This document shows, piece by piece, positions 24,476 to 32,391 of a DNA stretch of 64,000 nt; position 1 is the stretch's first letter; each line of letters starts with the position of its first letter. Below the pieces are notes generated by a model. That model was not told the origin of the DNA, ran no database searches, and saw nothing but the letters and a program-made list of their open reading frames with translations. Made by a program: the position numbers and the translations under genes. This DNA comes from Alteromonas gracilis (GTDB lineage: Bacteria; Pseudomonadota; Gammaproteobacteria; Enterobacterales; Alteromonadaceae): the NCBI RefSeq assembly GCF_002993325.1, contig NZ_PVNO01000031.1:62001-126000 (forward strand). The letters are read 5' to 3'.

Positions 24476-26927
24476 CTTTGTCCTCGTCATCGGTTTTTAG
24501 CTCGGTCTTTGAGTCGTGCATAAGGTCGCGGTACTCGTAAGTGTTACGCGGTTTATTTTTATACGCTTCAATACGCGAAGGAATGATACGACGTGGGTAG
24601 TGGTTATTTTCCACATCTACGTCTGCTGTTTCCCAGTGCGGATCAACGGTTACGCTTACCAACTCTTTGTCTTTGTCGGTAACAATAAGTTTGCTTACCG
24701 CTTTAGGCGTACGACGCCAGATTTCTGCTGGAATACGCATTTCTTCTTTCGTGCCGTCTTCAAAGGTTAGCTCAAGAATAATCGGCATCACCAAACCACC
24801 CTTGTTGCTGAAATCTAGCACGTAGTAGTTTTTATCTTCTTTCACCGCACGCTCGAACGCTTTACGCTCCCAAGGCTCAAGATCTTTTAAGAATTTCTTG
24901 TACTTGTTACGCTCTTTGTTAGTTACGGTATAGCGGTCGTTTTCGTCGTAGAAGTCACTGATATCTTCGAAGCGGTCTACCCAAAGCTTTTTACCTTCTT
25001 CTTTGTTGCGAATATCGGTAAGTGATTTTGGTTTTTCCATTTCCGCTTCGCGTTCGCGAGCAAAGTCAATATCTGGGTCTTCAGTGTCTAAACGCAGCTT
25101 GTATACGCTGTCTAGGCTAATGTCTACGTGGTCTGTGGTGTAAAACCAACCGCGCCAGAACCAGTCTAGATCTACGCCTGATGCTTCTTCCATGGTGCGG
25201 AAGAAATCAGACGGAGTTGGGCGTTTAAACATCCAACGCTGCGCGTATTCTTTAAACGCGAAGTCGAAAAGCTCGCGGCCAAGAATAGTTTCACGAAGAA
25301 TGTTAAGTGCTACCGCTGGCTTAGTGTAGGCATTTGGGCCAAGGCGAAGTACTGAATCAGACTGGGTCATAATTGGCACCTGTGTCTGAGACTTCATGTA
25401 GCCTGTGATATCACGCGGCTCAACGCCCCATGGAATCGTTGGGTCCCACTCGCGGCCAGCAACGCCGTCTAGGAAGCTGTTAAGGCCTTCATCCATCCAT
25501 GTCCACTGACGCTCGTCAGAGTTTACCGTCATAGGGAAATAGATATGCCCTACTTCGTGAATAACTACGCCAATAAGGAAGCGTTTTTCAGCAAGGGAAT
25601 AAGTGCGTGAACCATCGTCACGAAGTTCTGTACGCGGGCCGTTGAAGGTGATCATGGGATATTCCATGCCGCCAACCGGGCCATTTACAGACTGAGCAAC
25701 AGGGTATGGGTAATCGAAGCTGAAGCGGCTGTAAACATCCATGGTGTGGATGATGGATTCCGTTGAATACTTCTGCCACAGCTCGCCACCTTCTTTCGGG
25801 TAGAAAGACATTGCCATAACTAATGGCTGAGTGTCACCACCTTGTTGGTAACCGCGTGCATCCCACGCGAACTTACGTGATGACGCCCATGCAAAGTCAC
25901 GTACGTTGTCTGCTTTAAAGGTCCAAGTTTTAAGCTTAGTCGTACCCTCTTTTTCGTTTTCAATGGCTTCTTCAGGGGAAACAATGAATACGATGCGGTC
26001 AGCGGTCTCGGCCTTTTTCAGACGGTCACGCTGTGTTTTAGTCAGCACATCTTTTGGGTTTTGAAGTACGCCCGTTGAAGATACGATGTGATCCGCAGGT
26101 ACAGTAATATCTACCTCGTAGTTACCAAATTCTAGCGTGAATTCACCACGGCCAATGAACTCTTTATTGGTCCAAGCTTCGTAGTCAGTGTAGGCAGCTA
26201 GGCGTGGGAACCACTGGGCTAGCAAGAAGATGTCGTTGCCACCCTCGCGCTCGTCATCTGGGAAGTGCTCGTAACCTGCACGAGCTGAAACAGCGTCTTC
26301 TTCTACAATGTTAAACGCAAAATCGATATCGAACGTAACTTTGCTGCCTGGCTTCAACGGTTGAGCCAAGTCAACACGCATTAAGGTGCCAACTACTGTG
26401 TGACGTAAGTCATTGCCCGCTTTGTCTTCAACACGAGAAATGGTATAGCCCAGCTCGTTGTCGTCAACAAACTGCTGACGGCGCAATGCACCCATGCTTA
26501 GCTTAGCTGGCGCATCGCCGCTAGCAGCTTGCGTACCCGGCCCACGGTTACCGATACCGCCAAACGTGGTAGTAAGCGCCGACATCGAATCGTCGCGGAA
26601 TTTGTTTTGGTCAAGCTGGATCCACAAATACTTGAGCGTGTCTGGCGAGTTGTTGTGGTAAGTAATGGTTTCGCTTGCTTCAATACGGCGCTTGTCTTCA
26701 AGTAGTTTTACGTCAATATCGTAATCTACTTGCTGTTGCCAGTATTGATGGCCTGGCTCACCTGCCGCGTTGCGGTAAACGTTCGGAGTAGGTAGAACTT
26801 CGTCTAGCTGACGGAATTTGTCTTCGAAATCGCCTTTAGTTTGTTTTATAGCGGCGGCACTCGGAAGAGAAATCAGCATAGACAAAACTGGCGCTAGCCA
26901 GAAAAAGTGTCGTTTTGCGGTGCTCAT
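24465..26927 (-). CDS. Exported M1-family (aminopeptidase-like) metallopeptidase
   Basis: An 820-residue protein with a signal peptide (FFWLAPVLSMLISLPSAAA) and an M1-type metallopeptidase domain. The zinc site is VVIHEVGHIYFPM (HExxH at about residue 457) with the third ligand Glu in WTWMDEGLNSFLD, the right distance downstream. The exopeptidase GxMEN-type motif appears as PVGGMEYPMITFNG. The C-terminal region ends in a Lys/Asp/Glu-rich tail. Family members remove N-terminal residues; this one acts in the periplasm or outside. The ATG at 26927 has AAGGAAA upstream and is chosen over one 16 codons earlier that would precede the signal peptide. Overlaps the DUF6702-like gene. Confidence 0.94.
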   Translation of the reverse strand: MSTAKRHFFWLAPVLSMLISLPSAAAIKQTKGDFEDKFRQLDEVLPTPNVYRNAAGEPGHQYWQQQVDYDIDVKLLEDKRRIEASETITYHNNSPDTLKYLWIQLDQNKFRDDSMSALTTTFGGIGNRGPGTQAASGDAPAKLSMGALRRQQFVDDNELGYTISRVEDKAGNDLRHTVVGTLMRVDLAQPLKPGSKVTFDIDFAFNIVEEDAVSARAGYEHFPDDEREGGNDIFLLAQWFPRLAAYTDYEAWTNKEFIGRGEFTLEFGNYEVDITVPADHIVSSTGVLQNPKDVLTKTQRDRLKKAETADRIVFIVSPEEAIENEKEGTTKLKTWTFKADNVRDFAWASSRKFAWDARGYQQGGDTQPLVMAMSFYPKEGGELWQKYSTESIIHTMDVYSRFSFDYPYPVAQSVNGPVGGMEYPMITFNGPRTELRDDGSRTYSLAEKRFLIGVVIHEVGHIYFPMTVNSDERQWTWMDEGLNSFLDGVAGREWDPTIPWGVEPRDITGYMKSQTQVPIMTQSDSVLRLGPNAYTKPAVALNILRETILGRELFDFAFKEYAQRWMFKRPTPSDFFRTMEEASGVDLDWFWRGWFYTTDHVDISLDSVYKLRLDTEDPDIDFAREREAEMEKPKSLTDIRNKEEGKKLWVDRFEDISDFYDENDRYTVTNKERNKYKKFLKDLEPWERKAFERAVKEDKNYYVLDFSNKGGLVMPIILELTFEDGTKEEMRIPAEIWRRTPKAVSKLIVTDKDKELVSVTVDPHWETADVDVENNHYPRRIIPSRIEAYKNKPRNTYEYRDLMHDSKTELKTDDEDKDDE

Positions 26928-27123
26928 GCAGTTTCCTTGCAACTTGTAAGTTAGAATTGTTATAAAATAACGCATTTAAGTATATAAGTATGCACGGCAC
27001 AATCCAATTTTTTGACCGTAAACTAACCATGTTTTAACGCAAAAAAACTGTAATAGAACGTTTTGTTTCCCGCTTTAACTGTCGTATTCTTAATGCCTTG
27101 TTTTCTTTTTTCTTCCCCCCTTT

Positions 27124-28221
27124 ATGAACCGTTTTAGTTGGCAACGTGCCGTTATAAAAGTAGGCAGCGCGCTCATTGCGCCAGAAGGTAATGAATGCAG
27201 TGGTCGTTATTTACTGTCTCTCGCTCGGTTTATTACCGCCAGCCGTGAAGCTGGAAAAGACGTTATTCTGGTTTCATCTGGAAGCGTCGCGGCTGGCAGA
27301 AGTAAAGTGAAGGTTCGTCACAATGCATCTATTGCAGAGAAACAGGCCATGGCAGCCATAGGTCAGAACTTGATGATGGCAAACTGGCAGCGATTTTTCG
27401 ATTTCCCCTGCGCGCAAGTATTGCTAACGGCTGATGACTTAAGAGATAGAACGCGCTATGTAAATATCAAAAATACCTTGCGCGAAATTTTGAATCACAA
27501 TGCGTTACCCATTGTGAATGAAAACGACACCGTAGCGGTGAACGAACTTAAGGTGGGGGATAACGACAACTTGGGTGCCTACACAGCATTGGTAGCCCAA
27601 GCTGACACCTTAATTATCTGCTCAGACATCGACGGCTTATTTACCGCAGACCCAAGAAAAGACCCAACTGCGACACTAATTCCTCAGGTAGATAAAATAG
27701 ACAGTACAATTTATCGTCTTGCAGGTGGTGCTGGCACTTCGGTGGGTACAGGCGGTATGCGTACGAAAATCGAGGCGGCAGAGAAGTGTACCAGTAGCGG
27801 TATTCAAACCCTTATTGTAAATGGTAGAAAAGGGGAAACCTTTGACGCGCTGCTTGAAGGTAAAGTACCTGGTACGCTTTTCACTGCAAGTAGTTCACCG
27901 GCAAGCGCTCGTCGTTTATGGCTTACCCATACGCTAAAAACAGCGGGACAAATTGAAGTCGATAATGGCGCGAAGCAAGCTTTGGTAGCTAAGGGGGCGT
28001 CTTTATTACCTTCCGGCATTATCAATGTGACGGGGCACTTTGAACAAGGTGATGCGGTAGAGGTGATGTGCGAAGGCGTAATCATCGCCAAGGGACTTTG
28101 CTTGTATAACGCAAAAGACTTAACCTTTATAAAAGGGAAAAAGTCGAAAGATATCGCCAGTGTGTTAGGTTATGAAACGAGTGATGTCGCTATTCATCGC
28201 GACGACATGGTGCTGTATTAA
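27124..28221 (+). CDS. proB: Glutamate 5-kinase
   Basis: A 365-residue enzyme catalysing the first step of proline synthesis (ATP-dependent phosphorylation of glutamate). The amino-acid-kinase domain shows AVIKVGSALIAPEG, VILVSSGSVAAGR, PIVNENDTVAVNELKVGDNDNLGA and GGAGTSVGTGGMRTKIEAAE; a PUA domain with ASLLPSGIINVTGHFEQGDAVEV fills the C-terminus. Length matches E. coli ProB (367). The partner gene proA is not next to it, unlike in E. coli. A poor ribosome site precedes the ATG (CCCCCCTTT). It is divergent from the M1 peptidase. Confidence 0.96.
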   Translation: MNRFSWQRAVIKVGSALIAPEGNECSGRYLLSLARFITASREAGKDVILVSSGSVAAGRSKVKVRHNASIAEKQAMAAIGQNLMMANWQRFFDFPCAQVLLTADDLRDRTRYVNIKNTLREILNHNALPIVNENDTVAVNELKVGDNDNLGAYTALVAQADTLIICSDIDGLFTADPRKDPTATLIPQVDKIDSTIYRLAGGAGTSVGTGGMRTKIEAAEKCTSSGIQTLIVNGRKGETFDALLEGKVPGTLFTASSSPASARRLWLTHTLKTAGQIEVDNGAKQALVAKGASLLPSGIINVTGHFEQGDAVEVMCEGVIIAKGLCLYNAKDLTFIKGKKSKDIASVLGYETSDVAIHRDDMVLY

Positions 28222-28349
28222 CCTGCTTGAATAACGGCGCTTGTGTAGAGTGCCCAGCAGTATGGTTCTGTAACACGCATAAAGTGCCATGAACCTTCAA
28301 ATCTCAATACCAATGAAACCGCGAAAACGCACAACGCAAAGGGATAATC

Positions 28350-28787
28350 ATGACTGATATTACACCAACACTCGCAGACTACCCTTACAAAGTCACGATA
28401 GCTACGCGATGGCAAGACAATGACGCTTACGGACATATCAATAACGTTGTGTATTACGGCTTCTTTGATACCGCAGTAAACCGCTTTTTAATTGAGGAAG
28501 GTGGGTTAGATATTCACAACGGGCAAACAGTGGCCTATGTGGTGAGCAGTCAATGTCAGTACATCGCGCCGGCAGCGTATCCAGAGGATATTTTTGTGGG
28601 GCTGCGCGTTATAAAAATTGGCAGAAGTTCAGTGACATACGGTTTGTCTGTTTATGCAGGAGACAACAAACGCAGGGTAGCACACGGCCAATTTGTGCAT
28701 GTGTTTGTGGACCGAAAATCTGACAAAGCTATCCCTATTCCAGTGAGTATTAAAGCCGCCCTCGAATCCATCGTTGAAGTCATGTAG
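28350..28787 (+). CDS. Hotdog-fold acyl-CoA thioesterase
   Basis: A 145-residue 4HBT-type thioesterase. The active-site stretch TRWQDNDAYGHINNVVYYGFFDTAVNRF contains the catalytic Asp (of DNDAYGHINN) and the helix-capping Asn pair; a second motif YGLSVYAGDNKRRVAHGQFVHVFVD gives the C-terminal strands. Such enzymes hydrolyse short or medium acyl-CoA or acyl-ACP esters; the specific substrate is unclear. An AAAGGGAT site precedes the ATG. The dehydrogenase gene follows after 11 bp and the exporter after 10 bp more, so the three probably form an operon. Confidence 0.92.
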   Translation: MTDITPTLADYPYKVTIATRWQDNDAYGHINNVVYYGFFDTAVNRFLIEEGGLDIHNGQTVAYVVSSQCQYIAPAAYPEDIFVGLRVIKIGRSSVTYGLSVYAGDNKRRVAHGQFVHVFVDRKSDKAIPIPVSIKAALESIVEVM

Positions 28788-28798
28788 GTAGCGCTGTA

Positions 28799-29731
28799 AT
28801 GGTTAAAAAAGTTGTCTTTCTTGATGCCGAAACTATGGATTTGTCTAGCCTCGATACAAGTGCGCTCGACAACCTTAATGCCGATGTTACCCTTTATCAT
28901 CAGACTCAAATGAAAGATGTGAGTAAGCGTATTCAGAGTGTCGATGCTGTGCTGGTCAATAAGGTCGTGTTACGAGCAGATGATCTCCGGCAGGCGAAAC
29001 AGCTTCGATATATCGGTGTGACAGCCACCGGCATGAATAATATCGATCATGATTATTGCCAACACGCTGGTATTACCGTGCAAAACGTAGAAGGTTACGG
29101 CACCGACAGTGTAGCCCAGCACACGTTAACCTTAGCGCTCAATTTGGCCACAAACTTTGTGGCTTACCAGCAAGATGTGCGCAAGCAGGCGTGGTCCGCT
29201 TCATCTCATTTCTGTTTGTTGAACCATCCTGTGATAGAACTTGCGGGTAAGCACGCGGTGATTGTAGGCCACGGCGAGCTTGGTAAGCGTGTAGAAGCAT
29301 TGTTCAAAGCTATGGGTATGAAAGTGAGTATTGCTGCTCGTCCCGGCAAAAAAGACGATCCTCGGCCTAGCCTAGTTTCTCTTTTACCCCACGCTGACGT
29401 GATAAGCCTTCACTGTCCGCTGACGGAAGATACCGATAAACTCATTGATGCCGATATGTTATCGCTAATGAAGCCAACGGCCTTCCTTATTAATACGGCC
29501 CGCGGCGGGCTTATTGATGAAGAAGCGCTTTATCATGCGCTTAAAAACAACCATATTGGTGGCGCGGGCCTAGATGTGCTAAGTGTGGAGCCTCCGCCTG
29601 TTGATCATATATTGCTTAAAGAGGCGTTACCTAATTTGCTGGTGACGCCACATAATGCGTGGATTGGCAATGGCGCTAGGCAAACGTTGCTCGACAGAGC
29701 CATTGCTCATCTAGCCGATTTTTTGGGGTAA
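28799..29731 (+). CDS. NAD-dependent D-2-hydroxyacid dehydrogenase
   Basis: A 310-residue member of the D-isomer specific 2-hydroxyacid dehydrogenase family. It shows the nucleotide-binding VIVGHGELGKRVEALFKAMG, the LHCPLTEDT segment, the substrate-binding Arg in LINTARGGLIDEEAL, and the active-site acid/His pair in VLSVEPPP and VTPHNAWIG. Such enzymes reduce glyoxylate, hydroxypyruvate or similar 2-oxoacids. Closest by pattern to glycerate dehydrogenase-like enzymes; substrate not certain. Middle gene of a likely three-gene operon. Confidence 0.93.
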   Translation: MVKKVVFLDAETMDLSSLDTSALDNLNADVTLYHQTQMKDVSKRIQSVDAVLVNKVVLRADDLRQAKQLRYIGVTATGMNNIDHDYCQHAGITVQNVEGYGTDSVAQHTLTLALNLATNFVAYQQDVRKQAWSASSHFCLLNHPVIELAGKHAVIVGHGELGKRVEALFKAMGMKVSIAARPGKKDDPRPSLVSLLPHADVISLHCPLTEDTDKLIDADMLSLMKPTAFLINTARGGLIDEEALYHALKNNHIGGAGLDVLSVEPPPVDHILLKEALPNLLVTPHNAWIGNGARQTLLDRAIAHLADFLG

Positions 29732-29741
29732 AAACGCAGCT

Positions 29742-30644
29742 ATGAATAACGCGACCTTATTTGCATTATGCTGCTTAATTTGGGGTTCGACCTGGATAGC
29801 GATCACGTATCAAATAGGGCACACCTCTGAAACTTTTGCTATAGCACTGCGCTATCTTTTGGCGTCGGCCTGTTTAGGAATTTACTGTGTTATTAGGCGT
29901 TTGCCGCTTAAGCTGCCGTTACATGTTCATGTGAAAATGGCCGCGGTGGGGCTTTTTCTATACAGTTTAAACTACACCTTGCTGTATATGGCACAGGCAC
30001 ACATTATCAGCGCGCTGTTGGCGTTGATGAGCTCCTGCATTATTTATATTAACGTGGTGCTTCGTCGCTGGTGGTTAAAAGAGCCTATTAGAAAAGAAGT
30101 AGTTATTGGCGCAACGTTTGGTCTAGCAGGCATTATATGCTTGTTTGTACCCGAGTTTTCCAAGGTAACGATGGATGCTGCTCTTGCTACTGGTCTTGCC
30201 ATAGCGTTTGTGAGTTTTTTCTGCGCTTCAACGGGCAATGTCATTTCAGAACGTATTTTGACTTCGGGCACGCCCGTGATCCAAATGAACTTCTATGCAA
30301 TGAGTTATGCCATGGTGCTGCTCTTTATCACTTCTTTGGCGATGCCTGGTGAGCTAATTATTCCAACCGATACCGCCTTTTATTTATCACTGTTGTACTT
30401 AGCGGTCTTTGGCTCAGTATTCGCGTTTGGGGCGTATATGAAGCTTTTAAAACAAATGGGCGCTGACAAGGCTGCCTACGTTGTGCTGGTATACCCTATG
30501 GTTGCGCTGGTTATTTCTACCTTTTTTGAAGGCTATACTTGGAGCGTGTTATCTGTGATTGGCGTTATTATTGTACTGGTGGGTAACGCCATTGCTATGG
30601 GAAAAGTGCCCCGCTTTATGCGCCGCCCACCGGTGTCGAGCTAG
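29742..30644 (+). CDS. EamA/DMT-family exporter
   Basis: A 300-residue inner-membrane protein of the drug/metabolite transporter superfamily with ten hydrophobic segments in two EamA repeats. Repeat 1 starts FALCCLIWGSTWIAITYQIG, the typical family opening; repeat 2 begins near LATGLAIAFVSFFCASTGNV, with KAAYVVLVYPMVALVISTFFEGYTWS near the end. DMT exporters move amino acids, metabolites or drugs out of the cell; no substrate can be given. Last gene of the likely operon with the thioesterase and dehydrogenase. Confidence 0.92.
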   Translation: MNNATLFALCCLIWGSTWIAITYQIGHTSETFAIALRYLLASACLGIYCVIRRLPLKLPLHVHVKMAAVGLFLYSLNYTLLYMAQAHIISALLALMSSCIIYINVVLRRWWLKEPIRKEVVIGATFGLAGIICLFVPEFSKVTMDAALATGLAIAFVSFFCASTGNVISERILTSGTPVIQMNFYAMSYAMVLLFITSLAMPGELIIPTDTAFYLSLLYLAVFGSVFAFGAYMKLLKQMGADKAAYVVLVYPMVALVISTFFEGYTWSVLSVIGVIIVLVGNAIAMGKVPRFMRRPPVSS

Positions 30645-30684
30645 AGCCTGTAAAACAAGGAACCACAGACCTCGATATAACCTT

Positions 30685-30960
30685 TTATTTGAGCGCGTTG
30701 ATTTTCTTGTTTAGCTCATAAGCTGGCTCAGTAACAATAGTTTCTAGGGTTTCAATACGCGCCATCAAAGCGGTAATTTGTGCATCTTTCTCTTCTAAAC
30801 GCTGCTGCTGTTTATCGGTCACGCTTTTGACAAACGGGTTGCTGCACTCGCCGTTCATCCAATCGTTTAACCGCCACTGAAATTTTGCGTCTAGGTAGCT
30901 TGCCAAAAGCACAAGCGACGTGATGCTGCCAATTAACAATACTAAACTTAGCGTAGACAT
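30685..30960 (-). CDS. Small membrane protein with C-terminal coiled coil, PspB-like layout
   Basis: A 91-residue protein: one N-terminal transmembrane helix (LSLVLLIGSITSLVLLASYL), a short basic loop, then a charged coiled coil (KQQQRLEEKDAQITALMARIETLETIV) and a tail ELNKKINALK. The layout and the RIETLETIV stretch resemble the phage-shock protein PspB, but PspA and PspC are not adjacent, so the name is not given. The ATG at 30960 has GAGGAAA upstream; a TTG six codons earlier is less likely. It is convergent with the DMT exporter. Confidence 0.65.
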   Translation of the reverse strand: MSTLSLVLLIGSITSLVLLASYLDAKFQWRLNDWMNGECSNPFVKSVTDKQQQRLEEKDAQITALMARIETLETIVTEPAYELNKKINALK

Positions 30961-31208
30961 AATGTTTTCCTCATCCAAATTTAAAGATTTTTAAAATTTG
31001 CTACTACAGTTGGTGAGCTTTTTGGGCTGTAGCATCAAAAAGCGCGTTTATGCATGTTCAGTTTCCACTTCTATTTTAAGTAGTCAGACGCTGTTCAAAA
31101 AAATTACAGCGTTTAAGAAAAAGTTTGTAATAAAAACGGGTTTGGGCAGACTGATAGAAGTAACATAATAAAATAACAACAATTTTTGCGATTAGGGATG
31201 TAACGTTG

Positions 31209-31712
31209 GTGCAGGAGTTTGAGGATGTTTTTGCGCGATACGGGGCGTTACTTAGCCGCGTAGCCAACAGCTATGAAGCCAACGAGGCAATGCAGCAAGA
31301 ATTATTACAAGAGATCGCTATTGCCGTTTGGCAGGGATTGTCTCGCTTTAAAGGCGACAGCAGCGTGAAAACTTATATTTTGAAAATAGCCCACAACCGC
31401 GCAGTGACTCACGTAGCAAGCCAAGTGAAGCGCCTAGATACACACCAGTATGACCACGATAACATGGGGTCTGATGGATTTTTGAGTGAGACCAATTCAC
31501 CAGAAGAAGTGTCCAGTCAACACCAGTCACTTGAGCGCTTACTGCGCGCAGTACGGGCGCTACCTCTGCAGCCACGACAAGTGCTTACCCTCTCTCTTGA
31601 GGGTTTAAGTTACGATGAAATTGCAGACGTATGTGGCCTGACTAAAAACCATGTTGGGGTGATATTAAAACGCGCCAAACACAGTATCATGCAGGAGCAA
31701 CCGCATGCATAA
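31209..31712 (+). CDS. ECF-type RNA polymerase sigma factor
   Basis: A 167-residue sigma-70-family factor of the ECF group, with only regions 2 and 4. Region 2 shows ELLQEIAIAVWQGLSRFKGDSSVKTYILKIAHNRAVTHV; region 4 shows RALPLQPRQVLTLSLEGLSYDEIADVCGLTKNHVGVILKRAK, the helix-turn-helix for the -35 element. The start is a GTG (31209) or the TTG one codon before, with AGGGAT upstream. It overlaps the following membrane-protein gene by 8 nt, the usual arrangement of a sigma factor and its membrane-bound regulator. Which stress it answers is unknown. Confidence 0.92.
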   Translation: MQEFEDVFARYGALLSRVANSYEANEAMQQELLQEIAIAVWQGLSRFKGDSSVKTYILKIAHNRAVTHVASQVKRLDTHQYDHDNMGSDGFLSETNSPEEVSSQHQSLERLLRAVRALPLQPRQVLTLSLEGLSYDEIADVCGLTKNHVGVILKRAKHSIMQEQPHA

Positions 31713-32325
31713 TTCAGATAATGAAAAACTGAATATACCCTCAGAAGCCGTTAAAAATGAGCCAAACGATGCATTATCTGCGCTATGGCAAGCTCAACCT
31801 GTTACCACTATTAATTTAGATGAAGTAAAAGCCAATCTTAAGAGTGAGAGGATAAAGCAGCGTTGGTATATGGTGGTCGACTCGTTAGCGTTTATCCCAG
31901 CAATTTACGTCTTGGTTGATACATGGGAAAAATTCACTTTTGTCGCACATTCAATCTTTATTTTTATGCTACTGGCCGCCCTACCCTTACTGATCTACCA
32001 ACTATGGCTAAGGCGAGTGGCAGCGTTTTCAAAAGATAGCCAAACCGCTGATCACCTCATGCAGTTAACAAAGCAAATTAAGAATAATGTGAAAATTGCT
32101 TTTATTACTAAGCATTCAGCATGGACCGCAGTACTGTTTGGATATGGCTTTCTGTTAGAGCGTTATTTTTACGGAGATCTAACTCAAGAAAAAATAATGA
32201 GGATGGTCATCATCATCACGTCAATGAGTACTCTAATGTTGATATGGTATGTGTGGGCACACAAAAGACAGAAGCGCTTTGAACGTCAATTCGAAACGCT
32301 GAAAAGTATGGCGCAGCGGCGTTAA
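31705..32325 (+). CDS. Membrane protein coupled to the ECF sigma factor, candidate anti-sigma
   Basis: A 206-residue protein whose cytoplasmic N-terminus (residues 1-50, with DALSALWQAQPVTTINLDEVKANL) is followed by four hydrophobic segments (SLAFIPAIYVLVDTW, FIFMLLAALPLLIYQLWL, AWTAVLFGYGFLLERYF, MVIIITSMSTLMLIWYVW) and a basic tail. The start codon overlaps the end of the sigma gene (ATGCATAA), so translation is coupled. Position and topology suggest that it holds or modulates the sigma factor at the membrane, but it lacks a zinc-binding anti-sigma motif, so the role is inference. Confidence 0.65.
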   Translation: MHNSDNEKLNIPSEAVKNEPNDALSALWQAQPVTTINLDEVKANLKSERIKQRWYMVVDSLAFIPAIYVLVDTWEKFTFVAHSIFIFMLLAALPLLIYQLWLRRVAAFSKDSQTADHLMQLTKQIKNNVKIAFITKHSAWTAVLFGYGFLLERYFYGDLTQEKIMRMVIIITSMSTLMLIWYVWAHKRQKRFERQFETLKSMAQRR

Positions 32326-32391
32326 ACGCTGCTGTAGAAGTGGCACTTTGTGAGAAACAGGTGTTGCAAACAAGGAGATAGTTAAGAGCGT

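Noticed and set aside
30685..30960. pspB as a gene name
   Set aside because: Layout resembles PspB, but neither PspA nor PspC is adjacent and the length is greater than usual, so it was left unnamed.
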